Virus record (IMG/VR): IMGVR_UViG_3300031772_000267
Span: 1-24,847 of that record
Strand: one strand, 5' to 3'
Length of the DNA stretch: 24,847 nt
From: a virus
Every line of letters begins with the position of its first letter. Position 1 is the stretch's first letter. The notes below the pieces were generated by a model, which ran no database searches, was not told the origin of the DNA, and saw only the letters and a program-made list of their open reading frames with translations. Below, one piece after another: positions 7,446-12,714 of the stretch. A program made the position numbers and the translations under genes.

Positions 7446-7667
7446 ATGATTGCAGAAATGTATGAGTTACGCGACCGCATCCGGCCAGTAATGCGGGCCA
7501 AATACCCGCGCGGTTCAAGTGTGCGGAATCGGTTCGCCAATCAAACGGCTTGCCTAAACAATGTAAAGGAGGATGGCTATATCGGCGGCGAAGCGGGTAT
7601 AACGCCGGAGCACTTAGCGCGTGAATACGCCTGGTTGCAGGCATTGGCCGTCGAATTAGGCGTCTAA
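7446..7667 (+). CDS. 73-aa unrecognised phage accessory protein
   Basis: Starts MIAEMYELRDRIRPVM after AGGAG with 8-nt spacing. The frame extends upstream to 7350, but that part overlaps the previous gene and lacks a ribosome site. The product is mildly basic in the middle (RAKYPRGSSVRNRF) and ends in a helical segment, EHLAREYAWLQALAVELGV. No family is recognised. A small DNA- or protein-binding inhibitor would be typical for its place, but that is only a guess. Confidence 0.62.
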   Translation: MIAEMYELRDRIRPVMRAKYPRGSSVRNRFANQTACLNNVKEDGYIGGEAGITPEHLAREYAWLQALAVELGV

Positions 7668-7721
7668 CAACCAACAGACGGATCGTCAACCGGGCAAGGA
7701 GGCCCATTTTAGGAGCGTATT

Positions 7722-8003
7722 ATGAAAAATCCATTAAAGACTTGCCACGTCGAAGAGCCCGAGGGTGAGATCATCGTCAAAGTGGCAACCTATCCTTATC
7801 GGACTTACAAGTCGGCGCAGTCGAGAGCAGACCGCTACATAAAGAACCTGTTGGCGCGTTGCCGCAATCCGATAGATTCTTTTGGTTTTTGCGGCGACGA
7901 AGACGGGACGGACAACCCAAGAGACCCGATTTACTATTGTTACCGATACAAAATTGTAGCAGTCAAGGATCGCGCCAAACAAACAGGAACGATGACACTT
8001 TAG
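7722..8003 (+). CDS. 93-aa unrecognised phage accessory protein
   Basis: Starts MKNPLKTCHVEEPEGE after TTTTAGGAG with 6-nt spacing. A short GGGC/GCCC hairpin (7692-7705) precedes the T-run. The product has an aromatic, basic central part (YPYRTYKSAQSRADRYIKN) and a Cys/Asp-rich segment, CGDEDGTDNP, then YYCYRYKIVAVKDRAK. I recognise no domain. It is followed after 12 nt by the next gene, so the two are probably co-transcribed. Confidence 0.62.
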   Translation: MKNPLKTCHVEEPEGEIIVKVATYPYRTYKSAQSRADRYIKNLLARCRNPIDSFGFCGDEDGTDNPRDPIYYCYRYKIVAVKDRAKQTGTMTL

Positions 8004-8015
8004 GAGATTATTACA

Positions 8016-8372
8016 ATGGCAACACAACAAGAGCAACTCAAAGAAGCAAAACGAGCCTATATTGTGCCGCTCAATGCGAATTGGACACGATTTCAAGTGT
8101 ATCTCGACAACGCCAACGGCGCGGCGTTGCAGGTTCTTTGGCCGGGCGATTCTCAGTTAGGCAAGAAAACAAAGGAACTTATTGGCAACCAGCTTTATAG
8201 TATCCGCAAAGGATACCCGGCCTTTCACTGGTGGCTAACCGGATGGGGGTATAGCAAGGAATTGAAGGTCGCTATTGCCCTTTGCCACGTAAACCCGAAA
8301 CTCGAAGTCTATTCCGGCTTCGGCTACGGTGGCCAGCTAAAACCGGAACATTTACAAGGACAGACACTTTAG
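8016..8372 (+). CDS. 118-aa unrecognised phage accessory protein
   Basis: Starts MATQQEQLKEAKRAY at an ATG with AGGAG 9 nt upstream. The central part is rich in aromatic residues, for example PAFHWWLTGWGYSKELKVAIAL, and the end has SGFGYGGQLKPEHLQG. The sequence looks like a small globular alpha/beta protein without cysteine clusters, signal peptide or membrane helix. I cannot assign a family. It lies inside the small-gene run downstream of the sigma-54 promoter. Confidence 0.65.
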   Translation: MATQQEQLKEAKRAYIVPLNANWTRFQVYLDNANGAALQVLWPGDSQLGKKTKELIGNQLYSIRKGYPAFHWWLTGWGYSKELKVAIALCHVNPKLEVYSGFGYGGQLKPEHLQGQTL

Positions 8373-8385
8373 GCCCGCGAAAGCC

Positions 8386-8469
8386 GCCCCGCCCGGTATA
8401 GCCGTAGCTGCAAAAGCAGGCGGGGCCTTGATATAACCGACTCGGCTTGTCGCTGAGTCTTTTTAGGAG
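8386..8469 (+). terminator. Two hairpins, the second ending in a U-run and ribosome site
   Basis: The 105-nt gap holds GCCCCGCC (8386-8393) pairing with GGCGGGGC (8419-8426). A second hairpin follows: GACTCGGC (8439-8446) with GCTGAGTC (8452-8459; one G-U pair), then five T residues and AGGAG (8465-8469). The second is a standard intrinsic-terminator shape that directly abuts the ribosome site of the next gene, as at 7411-7437. Confidence 0.55.
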
Positions 8470-8477
8470 TATGAACT

Positions 8478-8723
8478 ATGAGCAAGTGCAAACACAAACG
8501 GTTAGTTTTAGCGACAGCGAATTTAGTTGAGTTTGAGCCGGACCAAGAACCTTTTGTATCCGGCAAGATTGAATGTGCTGGGATAAGTAGAATCACTGTC
8601 AGCGGCATAAACATCCATTACTGTCCACTATGTCAGATGGTCCATGATATTGCAGTTGAATCGGCTTATGACGTTGACGAAACTTTTTGCACGAGTGACG
8701 ACTCTTGCAATGGCCATGATTAA
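8478..8723 (+). CDS. 81-aa cysteine/histidine protein, possible zinc finger
   Basis: Starts MSKCKHKRLVLATAN after AGGAG with 8-nt spacing. Candidate metal ligands are CKH near the N-terminus, IHYCPLCQMVH in the middle and further cysteines near the end (FCTSDDSC). A treble-clef or rubredoxin-like knuckle around CPLC is plausible. The family is not recognised. A leader dyad (CCGCC near 8724, GGCGG near 8750) lies between it and the next gene. Confidence 0.62.
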   Translation: MSKCKHKRLVLATANLVEFEPDQEPFVSGKIECAGISRITVSGINIHYCPLCQMVHDIAVESAYDVDETFCTSDDSCNGHD

Positions 8724-8775
8724 CCGCCCGGCCTCTGGTTTAAGAGACGGCGGAGCCGAAGAAAGAGGTGAAAGA

Positions 8776-9045
8776 ATGAATATCGAGGAACGTAAAGGAA
8801 AGGCCAAAATCATATCGACCCTGCTCGAAGAAGATATTCTCGCACACGTCGATCATGTTGGGTATCTGCGCATCGTGCGTCAATTCATAGAGAATCAACG
8901 CGACAAGACTGGGCATCCGATGTTCCTTATCGCCGCCAACGCGCTATCCCGGCTGATTCTTGAGATTGACCTGCATACGCTTATGGGCGGTTCGATATTT
9001 CGCAACATCCCGAACGAAAACGAACAGAACTTACAGGAGAATTGA
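8776..9045 (+). CDS. 89-aa helical protein upstream of the recombinase
   Basis: Starts MNIEERKGKAKIISTLL after an AGAGGTG site; the frame is open to 8644 but that part overlaps the previous gene. The product is predicted mostly helical (LLEEDILAHVDHVGYLRIVRQFIENQRDK) and has no cysteine, membrane segment or signal peptide. It ends 2 nt before the recombinase ATG, so the pair is likely translated from one message. It could be a partner or directionality factor of the recombinase, but nothing in the sequence proves this. Confidence 0.6.
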   Translation: MNIEERKGKAKIISTLLEEDILAHVDHVGYLRIVRQFIENQRDKTGHPMFLIAANALSRLILEIDLHTLMGGSIFRNIPNENEQNLQEN

Positions 9046-9047
9046 CA

Positions 9048-9734
9048 ATGACTAAGCAAGCGATTCTCTATGCTCGGTTCAGCCCGCGACCTAATGCCCA
9101 GGAGTGCGATGGCATCGAGCGCCAATTCGAGCTATGCCGCAAACATTGCGAAATCCACAACCTGACGGTCGCCGGTGCGTACTCGGACGCTGGCATATCA
9201 GGCAAGACCATCAAGGATAGGCCGGGACTCCAGGCGGCGATTGAGCACGTCTGCAAAGTCAAGGGTGTGCTCGTCGCCTACAGTCTGAGCCGGATTGCCC
9301 GGTCAATTCAGGATGCGATCCGCATATCGCTGGAGCTTCGCAAGCAGAAGGCCGACTTGTGCATCATTCAGGCCAATTTGGACACTTCGACGCCGGGGGG
9401 CCGGGTGGTCTATCATATCTTCGCTGCTCTGGCCGAATTTGAGCGGGAAATGATTTCGGAGCGCACGAAAGTGGCGATGTTGGAGTACCAGGCCAACGGC
9501 AAGCGGGTGTCTAATTTGCCGCCTTATGGCTGGCAGATAGACCCCCAGGACTCCAAAAGGCTTGTAAAACAACACGATGAGCAACTGATAATCGAATTGA
9601 TACTTGCATGGCGGTCGGAAGGCTTAGGATACCGCAAAATTGCAAGACGGCTTCAGGATCAAGGCTTGAAGCCGCGAACAGGGGTATCTTGGCATCACGC
9701 TCAAATTCGGCGGATTATTGCAAGGGCAAAATGA
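9048..9734 (+). CDS. Small serine recombinase (resolvase/invertase family)
   Basis: A 228-residue protein. The catalytic N-terminal domain begins AILYARFSPR, with the nucleophile Ser in the Y-A-R-F-S motif. It contains GISGKTIKDRPGLQAA, the arginine motif YSLSRIARS and the helix EFEREMISERTKVAM, as in resolvases. The C-terminal part, about residues 150-228, has a helix-turn-helix segment, YRKIARRLQDQG, and WHHAQIRRII. It lacks the long zinc and coiled-coil parts of large integrases. I use the ATG at 9048, 8 nt after AGGAG, not the TTG 6 nt earlier. Likely roles are multimer resolution, DNA inversion or integration; no crossover site was identified. Confidence 0.85.
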   Translation: MTKQAILYARFSPRPNAQECDGIERQFELCRKHCEIHNLTVAGAYSDAGISGKTIKDRPGLQAAIEHVCKVKGVLVAYSLSRIARSIQDAIRISLELRKQKADLCIIQANLDTSTPGGRVVYHIFAALAEFEREMISERTKVAMLEYQANGKRVSNLPPYGWQIDPQDSKRLVKQHDEQLIIELILAWRSEGLGYRKIARRLQDQGLKPRTGVSWHHAQIRRIIARAK

Positions 9735-9754
9735 AAAATTGCATTGGTTTGTTT

Positions 9755-10043
9755 TGCCACTGCTCTGCGGTGCTATGCGCCGCCCTTGCCGTGCCGGGCG
9801 TCGCATCGCCTTTGCCCTGCCTGGCGGCACTTAGCCTTTGCTCCGCAAAGATAGGCTGTGCTATGCCTTTGCCGCGCCTCGCAGCGCCTTTGCCGCGCCA
9901 TACCATGCAGTGCCAAGTGCCGCAGTGCCGCAGCGCCGAGCAACGCATCGCCTTTGCCGCGCGCTGCCGGGCAGCGCCTTTGCCGTGCCATACCACGCAG
10001 CGCCGAGCAACGCGTCGCCATTGCCGCGCCCCGCCATGCCCTG
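9755..10043. repeat. GCC-rich repeat with 5-nt period
   Basis: This 290-nt stretch between the recombinase and the leftward gene at 10044 is made mostly of 5-mers NNGCC (read on minus, GGCNN), with occasional slips to 6 or 7 nt. Larger near-copies also occur: a block around 9931-9963 recurs around 9997-10029 with two differences. The low complexity leaves several long open frames on both strands, which I regard as by-products. It sits directly after the stop of the 192-aa protein. Its role is unknown; no terminator is evident. Confidence 0.7.
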
Positions 10044-10622
10044 CTATTGCACCTCATAACTGAATCGGCCATAAGAGGCATTTCTCCACTGGCCCAAACC
10101 GCGCAAAGCGCCGTAATCCAGCCATTGAACTATTGGCTTTTCAAGCTTCGGGTCGAGGAGAATTATCTCAAACTCGATGTTGCTGCCTGGGGCTATCATT
10201 TCGGAACGGGACAAGGCTATTCGCTCGCCCTGGGCCGTCTGTGCCCGTAGTGGCCGCTCAAGAATCTCCATTTTGCCGATGACGAAAATCGGTATTTGGC
10301 GCGGCTTAATGAATATCAAGCCGTCCACGACCTTTTTGTATGCCTTCAACTGGGCTGACTTAGGCATAACGCGATTCAGCATAGAGCAGGCGTCCTTGAA
10401 AAACCCTTTAATCTGGTAGTCCCAGAGATGCGGCTTGCCGTCTGGAGTTTTGGCAAAAATAGTGCTCTGTTTTTCAAGGGCCTCTTCGTTAGTGGCGAGG
10501 GTTGCGTTTTCGTCCTCGGCAATTCCGTCTGGCCGATTCGATAAGACGAACTCGGTCGCAACCTCTTTGTTTCCTGGGCACGTGCCCAACAATGGCTCTG
10601 TGAATGTCAATTTTACTTTCAT
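10044..10622 (-). CDS. Conserved phage protein with RAMP-like glycine loop
   Basis: A 192-residue protein starting MKVKLTFTEPLLGTCPGN, with AGGAG 7 nt upstream. Segments LWDYQIKGFFKDACSML, KAYKKVVDGLIFIKPR and RPLRAQTAQGERIALSRSE are typical of a protein widespread in phages of many hosts, near recombination genes, with no proven role. The end, LDYGALRGLGQWRNASYGRF, resembles the glycine-rich loop of RAMP-fold (ferredoxin-like) RNA-binding proteins of CRISPR effectors. That resemblance is my inference. A 14-bp palindrome lies near the start codon (10575-10588). Downstream is the GCC repeat. Confidence 0.75.
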   Translation of the reverse strand: MKVKLTFTEPLLGTCPGNKEVATEFVLSNRPDGIAEDENATLATNEEALEKQSTIFAKTPDGKPHLWDYQIKGFFKDACSMLNRVMPKSAQLKAYKKVVDGLIFIKPRQIPIFVIGKMEILERPLRAQTAQGERIALSRSEMIAPGSNIEFEIILLDPKLEKPIVQWLDYGALRGLGQWRNASYGRFSYEVQ

Positions 10623-10657
10623 GTGCTACTCTCCTTGTGGTTTGTCGTAATGCTTGT

Positions 10658-10969
10658 CTAACCGTTCTGTTTTGCCAGAGGAAGTCCCGGGCTGGTGTTG
10701 GGTTCGGGTTCGGCCTCTTTCTCGCAAACGGCGACGTTTGGAGGGCCAGCGTGGGCGGCCGCGCTCCTTCTGTACGGTCTCACGGCCCATAATGGGCAAG
10801 CTAAATCGGTGCATAATGCAACTTCGTCGCGCTGAGAGGCACAACAATCCAAACATTGCGCATTGATACAGGCGCGTAAACTCTTGCCTTTAATAGCCTT
10901 ACGATAAATTCCCCGATATAGTGGGCTAAATGCCAACATACGCGCGTCAATTTGTTCTTCTCTGGTCAT
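10658..10969 (-). CDS. Small CLDCC cysteine protein, putative zinc binder
   Basis: A 103-residue protein starting MTREEQIDARMLAF, with GGAGG 7 nt upstream; a TTG 6 nt earlier is less likely. The core KSLRACINAQCLDCCASQRDEVALCT-type arrangement places cysteines at C-x4-C-x2-C-C and later C and ACPLWAVRPYRR. This C-LDCC...C...CPLW-x-YRPYR pattern recurs in small phage and bacterial proteins and suggests a metal site. The C-terminal 40 residues are low in order. The ATG overlaps the stop of the preceding exported-protein gene, implying coupling. The function is not known. Confidence 0.72.
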   Translation of the reverse strand: MTREEQIDARMLAFSPLYRGIYRKAIKGKSLRACINAQCLDCCASQRDEVALCTDLACPLWAVRPYRRSAAAHAGPPNVAVCEKEAEPEPNTSPGLPLAKQNG

Positions 10970-11391
10970 CGGCAACCTCCAAACACCGGCGGCTGATTCG
11001 CCTTGCGGATGATGAATACCAGAGTGCCCCGGTCCGACAGGCTTTCGGTGGGGTCCCCGGGCGCATCGTAAACCTCAATATCAATGTACCAAAGGCCCCG
11101 CTCCGCAATCCAGCACAGAGCGGCTTCGTTTGCATCCTGGGTCAGTTGCATCCCGTCCGGCCCCTGCAAGATGCGATAATCCATGAGATTGCCGTCGGGA
11201 TCGCACGCCGAGAGGGTTACGCAGAGGCTCTGCCCCTCGACCGACCGCTTGACACAGAGCAATTTGAAGTGTACTTGATTTGGTTCAATATCTGTTGGGG
11301 TTGGGGAAATATCTGTGGGCGGGCAATCTATTGCAAGGCTGGCCCACGCGAAGAACGCCGCCAATATAAAGAAAAACATCCAGACTTTCAT
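10966..11391 (-). CDS. Exported protein with an Ig/cadherin-like domain
   Basis: A 141-residue protein. Residues 1-20 (MKVWMFFFILAAFFAWASLA) are a clear signal peptide. The mature part contains CDPDGNLMDYRILQGPDGM, then ALCWIAERGLWYIDIEVYDAPGD and a closing strand LVFIIRKANQPPVF. The D-P-D-G...Y...P-x-G-M...G-x-Y-x-I-x-V-x-D spacing is that of cadherin-like or He_PIG beta-sandwich domains, which often mediate carbohydrate or surface contacts. Several cysteines could form disulphides outside the cytoplasm. The leader carries the conserved 31-nt element. A lysogen-conversion role is possible (inference). Confidence 0.7.
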   Translation of the reverse strand: MKVWMFFFILAAFFAWASLAIDCPPTDISPTPTDIEPNQVHFKLLCVKRSVEGQSLCVTLSACDPDGNLMDYRILQGPDGMQLTQDANEAALCWIAERGLWYIDIEVYDAPGDPTESLSDRGTLVFIIRKANQPPVFGGCR

Positions 11392-11392
11392 C

Positions 11393-11423
11393 TTTATTCT
11401 CCTTTCAAAAAGGCCCGGCGGGT
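11393..11423 (-). repeat. 31-nt leader repeat, copy A
   Basis: On the minus strand this is ACCCGCCGGG followed by CCTTTTTGAAAGGAGAATAAA, ending 1 nt before the ATG at 11391. It is identical over 31 nt to the copy at 20371-20401 on the plus strand. The GC block can pair with CCCGGCGG just upstream (near 11445), making a stem, U-run and ribosome site. Confidence 0.75.
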
Positions 11424-11484
11424 CGGTCTATTCGGCTTTCGCCGCCGCCGGGTTGATTCAATACGTTAGGAAAAACCAAATCTT

Positions 11485-11730
11485 TCATAGTTCGTACCAC
11501 AGACTCAAAATCAGCAATCCTGCTATCGCAAGACCCGCCAGCACAAATACCACCTTCTGCCACAATGGAGTTTTCATCTCAACCACCTTTCCCTTGCAAC
11601 CTGGATCGGCCAGAGGCAAATTCGGGTGCGCACGCTTATAACCCGGCGGCGGGTAGTGGTAAACCACTTCCCGGTCGAATCTCCGACCACAACTCAAACA
11701 TTGCCGACGCTCTTTTTTTGATTTTTGCAT
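11485..11730 (-). CDS. Zinc-ribbon protein with C-terminal membrane helix
   Basis: An 81-residue protein. The N-terminal half has CLSCGRRFDREVVYHYPPPG and a later PGCKGKVV, a possible knuckle-type metal site. The last 25 residues (VVFVLAGLAIAGLLILSLW) form one membrane helix. The start lies in an A-rich tract without a proper ribosome site. An internal ATG at 11577 preceded by AAGGTGG could produce a 30-residue membrane peptide on its own. Neither family nor function is recognised. Confidence 0.55.
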   Translation of the reverse strand: MQKSKKERRQCLSCGRRFDREVVYHYPPPGYKRAHPNLPLADPGCKGKVVEMKTPLWQKVVFVLAGLAIAGLLILSLWYEL

Positions 11731-11813
11731 TTTTTTTGTTTTTTTTCTTCTTTTTCTTCTTTCTCTCTCTAGTACTAGAGAAACCTCTCATTCCCTCCCT
11801 TCTTTTGTAATTG
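11708..11813. other. Polypyrimidine tract with 16-bp palindrome
   Basis: The plus strand is almost only C and T over about 100 nt, with T-runs of 8 (11730-11737 and 11739-11746). It is broken by a perfect palindrome TCTCTAGTACTAGAGA (11766-11781). On minus RNA it is a purine leader for the zinc-ribbon gene. Confidence 0.55.
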
Positions 11814-12011
11814 AAATTCTAAGCGCAAACCAACCCCATCAGGTTGGTCTGCGCTCAGCGCAATCCATATCGAGCGTTTCACTATTTTTGGCAGTTGTTT
11901 TTTAATGTGGACAACCGGTAGCCCCGATCTCCGTCCGAATGTGTTGTGACAACCGCTTTTGGCGGCTTCTTCGGGATGCGCCGGGTTGGGGAGGCGCACC
12001 TGTAACCACAA
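11775..12011 (-). CDS. Doubtful 78-aa open frame
   Basis: An open frame with a TTG start and no ribosome site. The C-terminal part (PKIVKRSIWIALSADQPDG, then RLEFQLQKKG) has a protein-like mix of residues, while the N-terminal part is equally open in other frames. It contains a 14-bp hairpin (11821-11854) that pairs fully only in minus-strand RNA because one pair is G-U. If real, it would be the first gene of the leftward cluster. I recognise no family; it may be a remnant or a non-coding leader. Confidence 0.3.
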   Translation of the reverse strand: MWLQVRLPNPAHPEEAAKSGCHNTFGRRSGLPVVHIKKQLPKIVKRSIWIALSADQPDGVGLRLEFQLQKKGGNERFL

Positions 12012-12027
12012 AACTATGCTCTTCTCT

Positions 12028-12285
12028 TAATCCTCAGAGTTCGGATACGTCGATGCCCTGGCAAAAGCCGGACGGTCGGCGCGCCGCCATAACAAGTTGT
12101 ATATCTTGCCGAGTTGCCCGAAGGCTTACGGTCTGAGAACAAACTGGAGAGGGTCGTCGCAGAATTAGGGACGACTTGGAGGAGTGTCTGGCTGCGACGA
12201 CCCTTGCGGATGAAAACTTGCGCGTAAAAGAAGCCGGCCCGCTGTTGATTTCAGCCAACGGCGAGCCGGTCATCTGATAAGCAAA
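12028..12285 (+). pseudogene. Frameshifted remnant, possibly a P27-type small terminase
   Basis: Three plus-strand frames join into one plausible protein: KLYILPSCPKAYG (up to about 12131), then SENKLERVVAELG (12132-12170), then RDDLEECLAATTLADENL and KEAGPLLISANGEPVI before TGA at 12283-12285. Each join is a shift of one base. The order P-x-C-P...W/L-x-R-V-V-A-E-L...D-L...A...KEAGP-x-x-x-x-x-x-G resembles P27-family phage small terminase subunits lacking their start and end. A perfect 12-bp inverted repeat (12151-12162 with 12192-12203) lies inside. The reading is my inference from pattern; base-calling errors could also explain the shifts. Confidence 0.35.
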
Positions 12286-12337
12286 TTGTATATTAGCTGA
12301 AACCATGTTGAGCAGAATACCAAGTTGCCTCATATCC

Positions 12338-12367
12338 CTGCAAGCAATTTCTGAAAATTTTTTGCAG
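12338..12367. promoter_or_regulatory. 30-nt dyad, possible operator
   Basis: CTGCAA (12338-12343) and TTGCAG (12362-12367) flank an inner pair AATTT and AAATT around CTGA, symmetric throughout. It ends 17 nt before the -35 box at 12385, where a regulator could act on the RNA promoter. Confidence 0.45.
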
Positions 12368-12384
12368 ATTTGTGAAGATTTCTG

Positions 12385-12413
12385 TTGACTGTGCGTTTTT
12401 CCCCGTGTATATT
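12385..12413 (+). promoter_or_regulatory. Strong sigma-70 promoter for the structured RNA
   Basis: TTGACT (12385-12390) and TATATT (12408-12413) are separated by exactly 17 nt; each differs from consensus at one position. Transcription would begin near 12420-12422. No ribosome site or sensible reading frame follows, but RNA hairpins and a terminator do. Confidence 0.75.
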
Positions 12414-12419
12414 GGCCTT

Positions 12420-12612
12420 TTAGTATGAAACACTTACCAGAAAAAATTAGGTCATCGGGTCGATCTCGCCGAGTTTCCCCTTGTTTTTGGCAAACGCCAG
12501 TCCGCTTCAATCCTGATGACCCTGGTAAGTTCAATCCGTGCGAAGCTGACTGTGTGGATAGGGGTCCGAGTTCTGATTATTTCGATTCTCCGGCTCGGAC
12601 CCCGCTTTTTTG
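12420..12612 (+). ncRNA. Candidate structured small RNA of about 190 nt
   Basis: A promoter-to-terminator unit without a credible gene. Near the 5' end ACTTACCAG (12432-12440) pairs perfectly with CTGGTAAGT (12522-12530). After a one-sided bulge of nine nt, AAAAAATTA, a second helix pairs GGTCATCGGG (12450-12459) with CCTGATGACC (12512-12521, one G-U). The helices stack without a gap on the 3' side. Inside is a smaller hairpin, TGGC-AAAC-GCCA (12488-12499). A 30-nt linker leads to the terminator. I find no match to 6S RNA, tmRNA or tRNA layouts. It may be a trans-acting regulator or a leader; it ends well before the next gene (12827). Confidence 0.62.
12561..12611 (+). terminator. Intrinsic terminator of the structured RNA
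   Basis: GGGGTCCGAG (12561-12570) pairs perfectly with CTCGGACCCC (12594-12603) around a 23-nt loop; GC and six T residues follow (12606-12611). It is one of the strongest terminator shapes in the window. Confidence 0.75.
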
Positions 12613-12625
12613 AAAGGGTAGTAGG

Positions 12626-12714
12626 GTTGGGGGCCAACCGTGAACCCTCCGGTACAATTTTAGTTGTTCGCATGGAAAGCCGAACGACGAAGGTAAACCG
12701 GCCCCCAACTTTTT
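12626..12714 (+). ncRNA. Branched RNA fold ending in a U-run
   Basis: GTTGGGGGCC (12626-12635) pairs perfectly with GGCCCCCAAC (12700-12709), followed by five T residues (12710-12714). Enclosed are a short ACCG/CGGT arm (about 12637-12653) and an 8-bp arm GTTGTTCG (12664-12671) with CGAACGAC (12680-12687, one G-U). Together they make a three-way junction with unpaired purine-rich segments. The shape suits a riboswitch-like leader, a processed RNA or a large terminator. It starts 15 nt after the previous terminator and precedes the lipoprotein gene by about 110 nt. Confidence 0.5.

Noticed and set aside
9715-10081. Several open frames on both strands of the GCC repeat
   Set aside because: A 5-nt repeat without stops keeps all frames open; none has a ribosome site or non-repetitive body.
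10575-10588. 14-bp palindrome TGGGCACGTGCCCA as an operator
   Set aside because: It lies within codons of the conserved gene at 10044 and can be explained by its residues; no second site is seen.
11728-11791. Programmed frameshift on an A-AAA-AAC site between an ATG at 11791 and the zinc-ribbon frame
   Set aside because: The zinc-ribbon frame is +1 from that ATG, while the slippery heptamer would give -1 and a stop a few codons later.
12034-12534. A 166-codon minus-strand frame
   Set aside because: It runs against the promoter and structured RNA, has no ribosome site and its Ser/Arg-rich composition is that of a shadow.
12512-12550. Hammerhead ribozyme core suggested by CTGATGA followed by CGAA
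   Set aside because: CTGATGA is paired in the long helix, no proper stem II lies between it and CGAA, and no stem III with a cleavage triplet is present.
12540-12612. tRNA-like or tmRNA-like T arm (TTCGATTC)
   Set aside because: No 5-bp T stem, no anticodon arm and no acceptor pairing; the segment is the loop of a terminator.
12420-12612. 6S RNA homologue
   Set aside because: Length fits, but there is no long rod with a central open bubble; the 3' part is a separate terminator.
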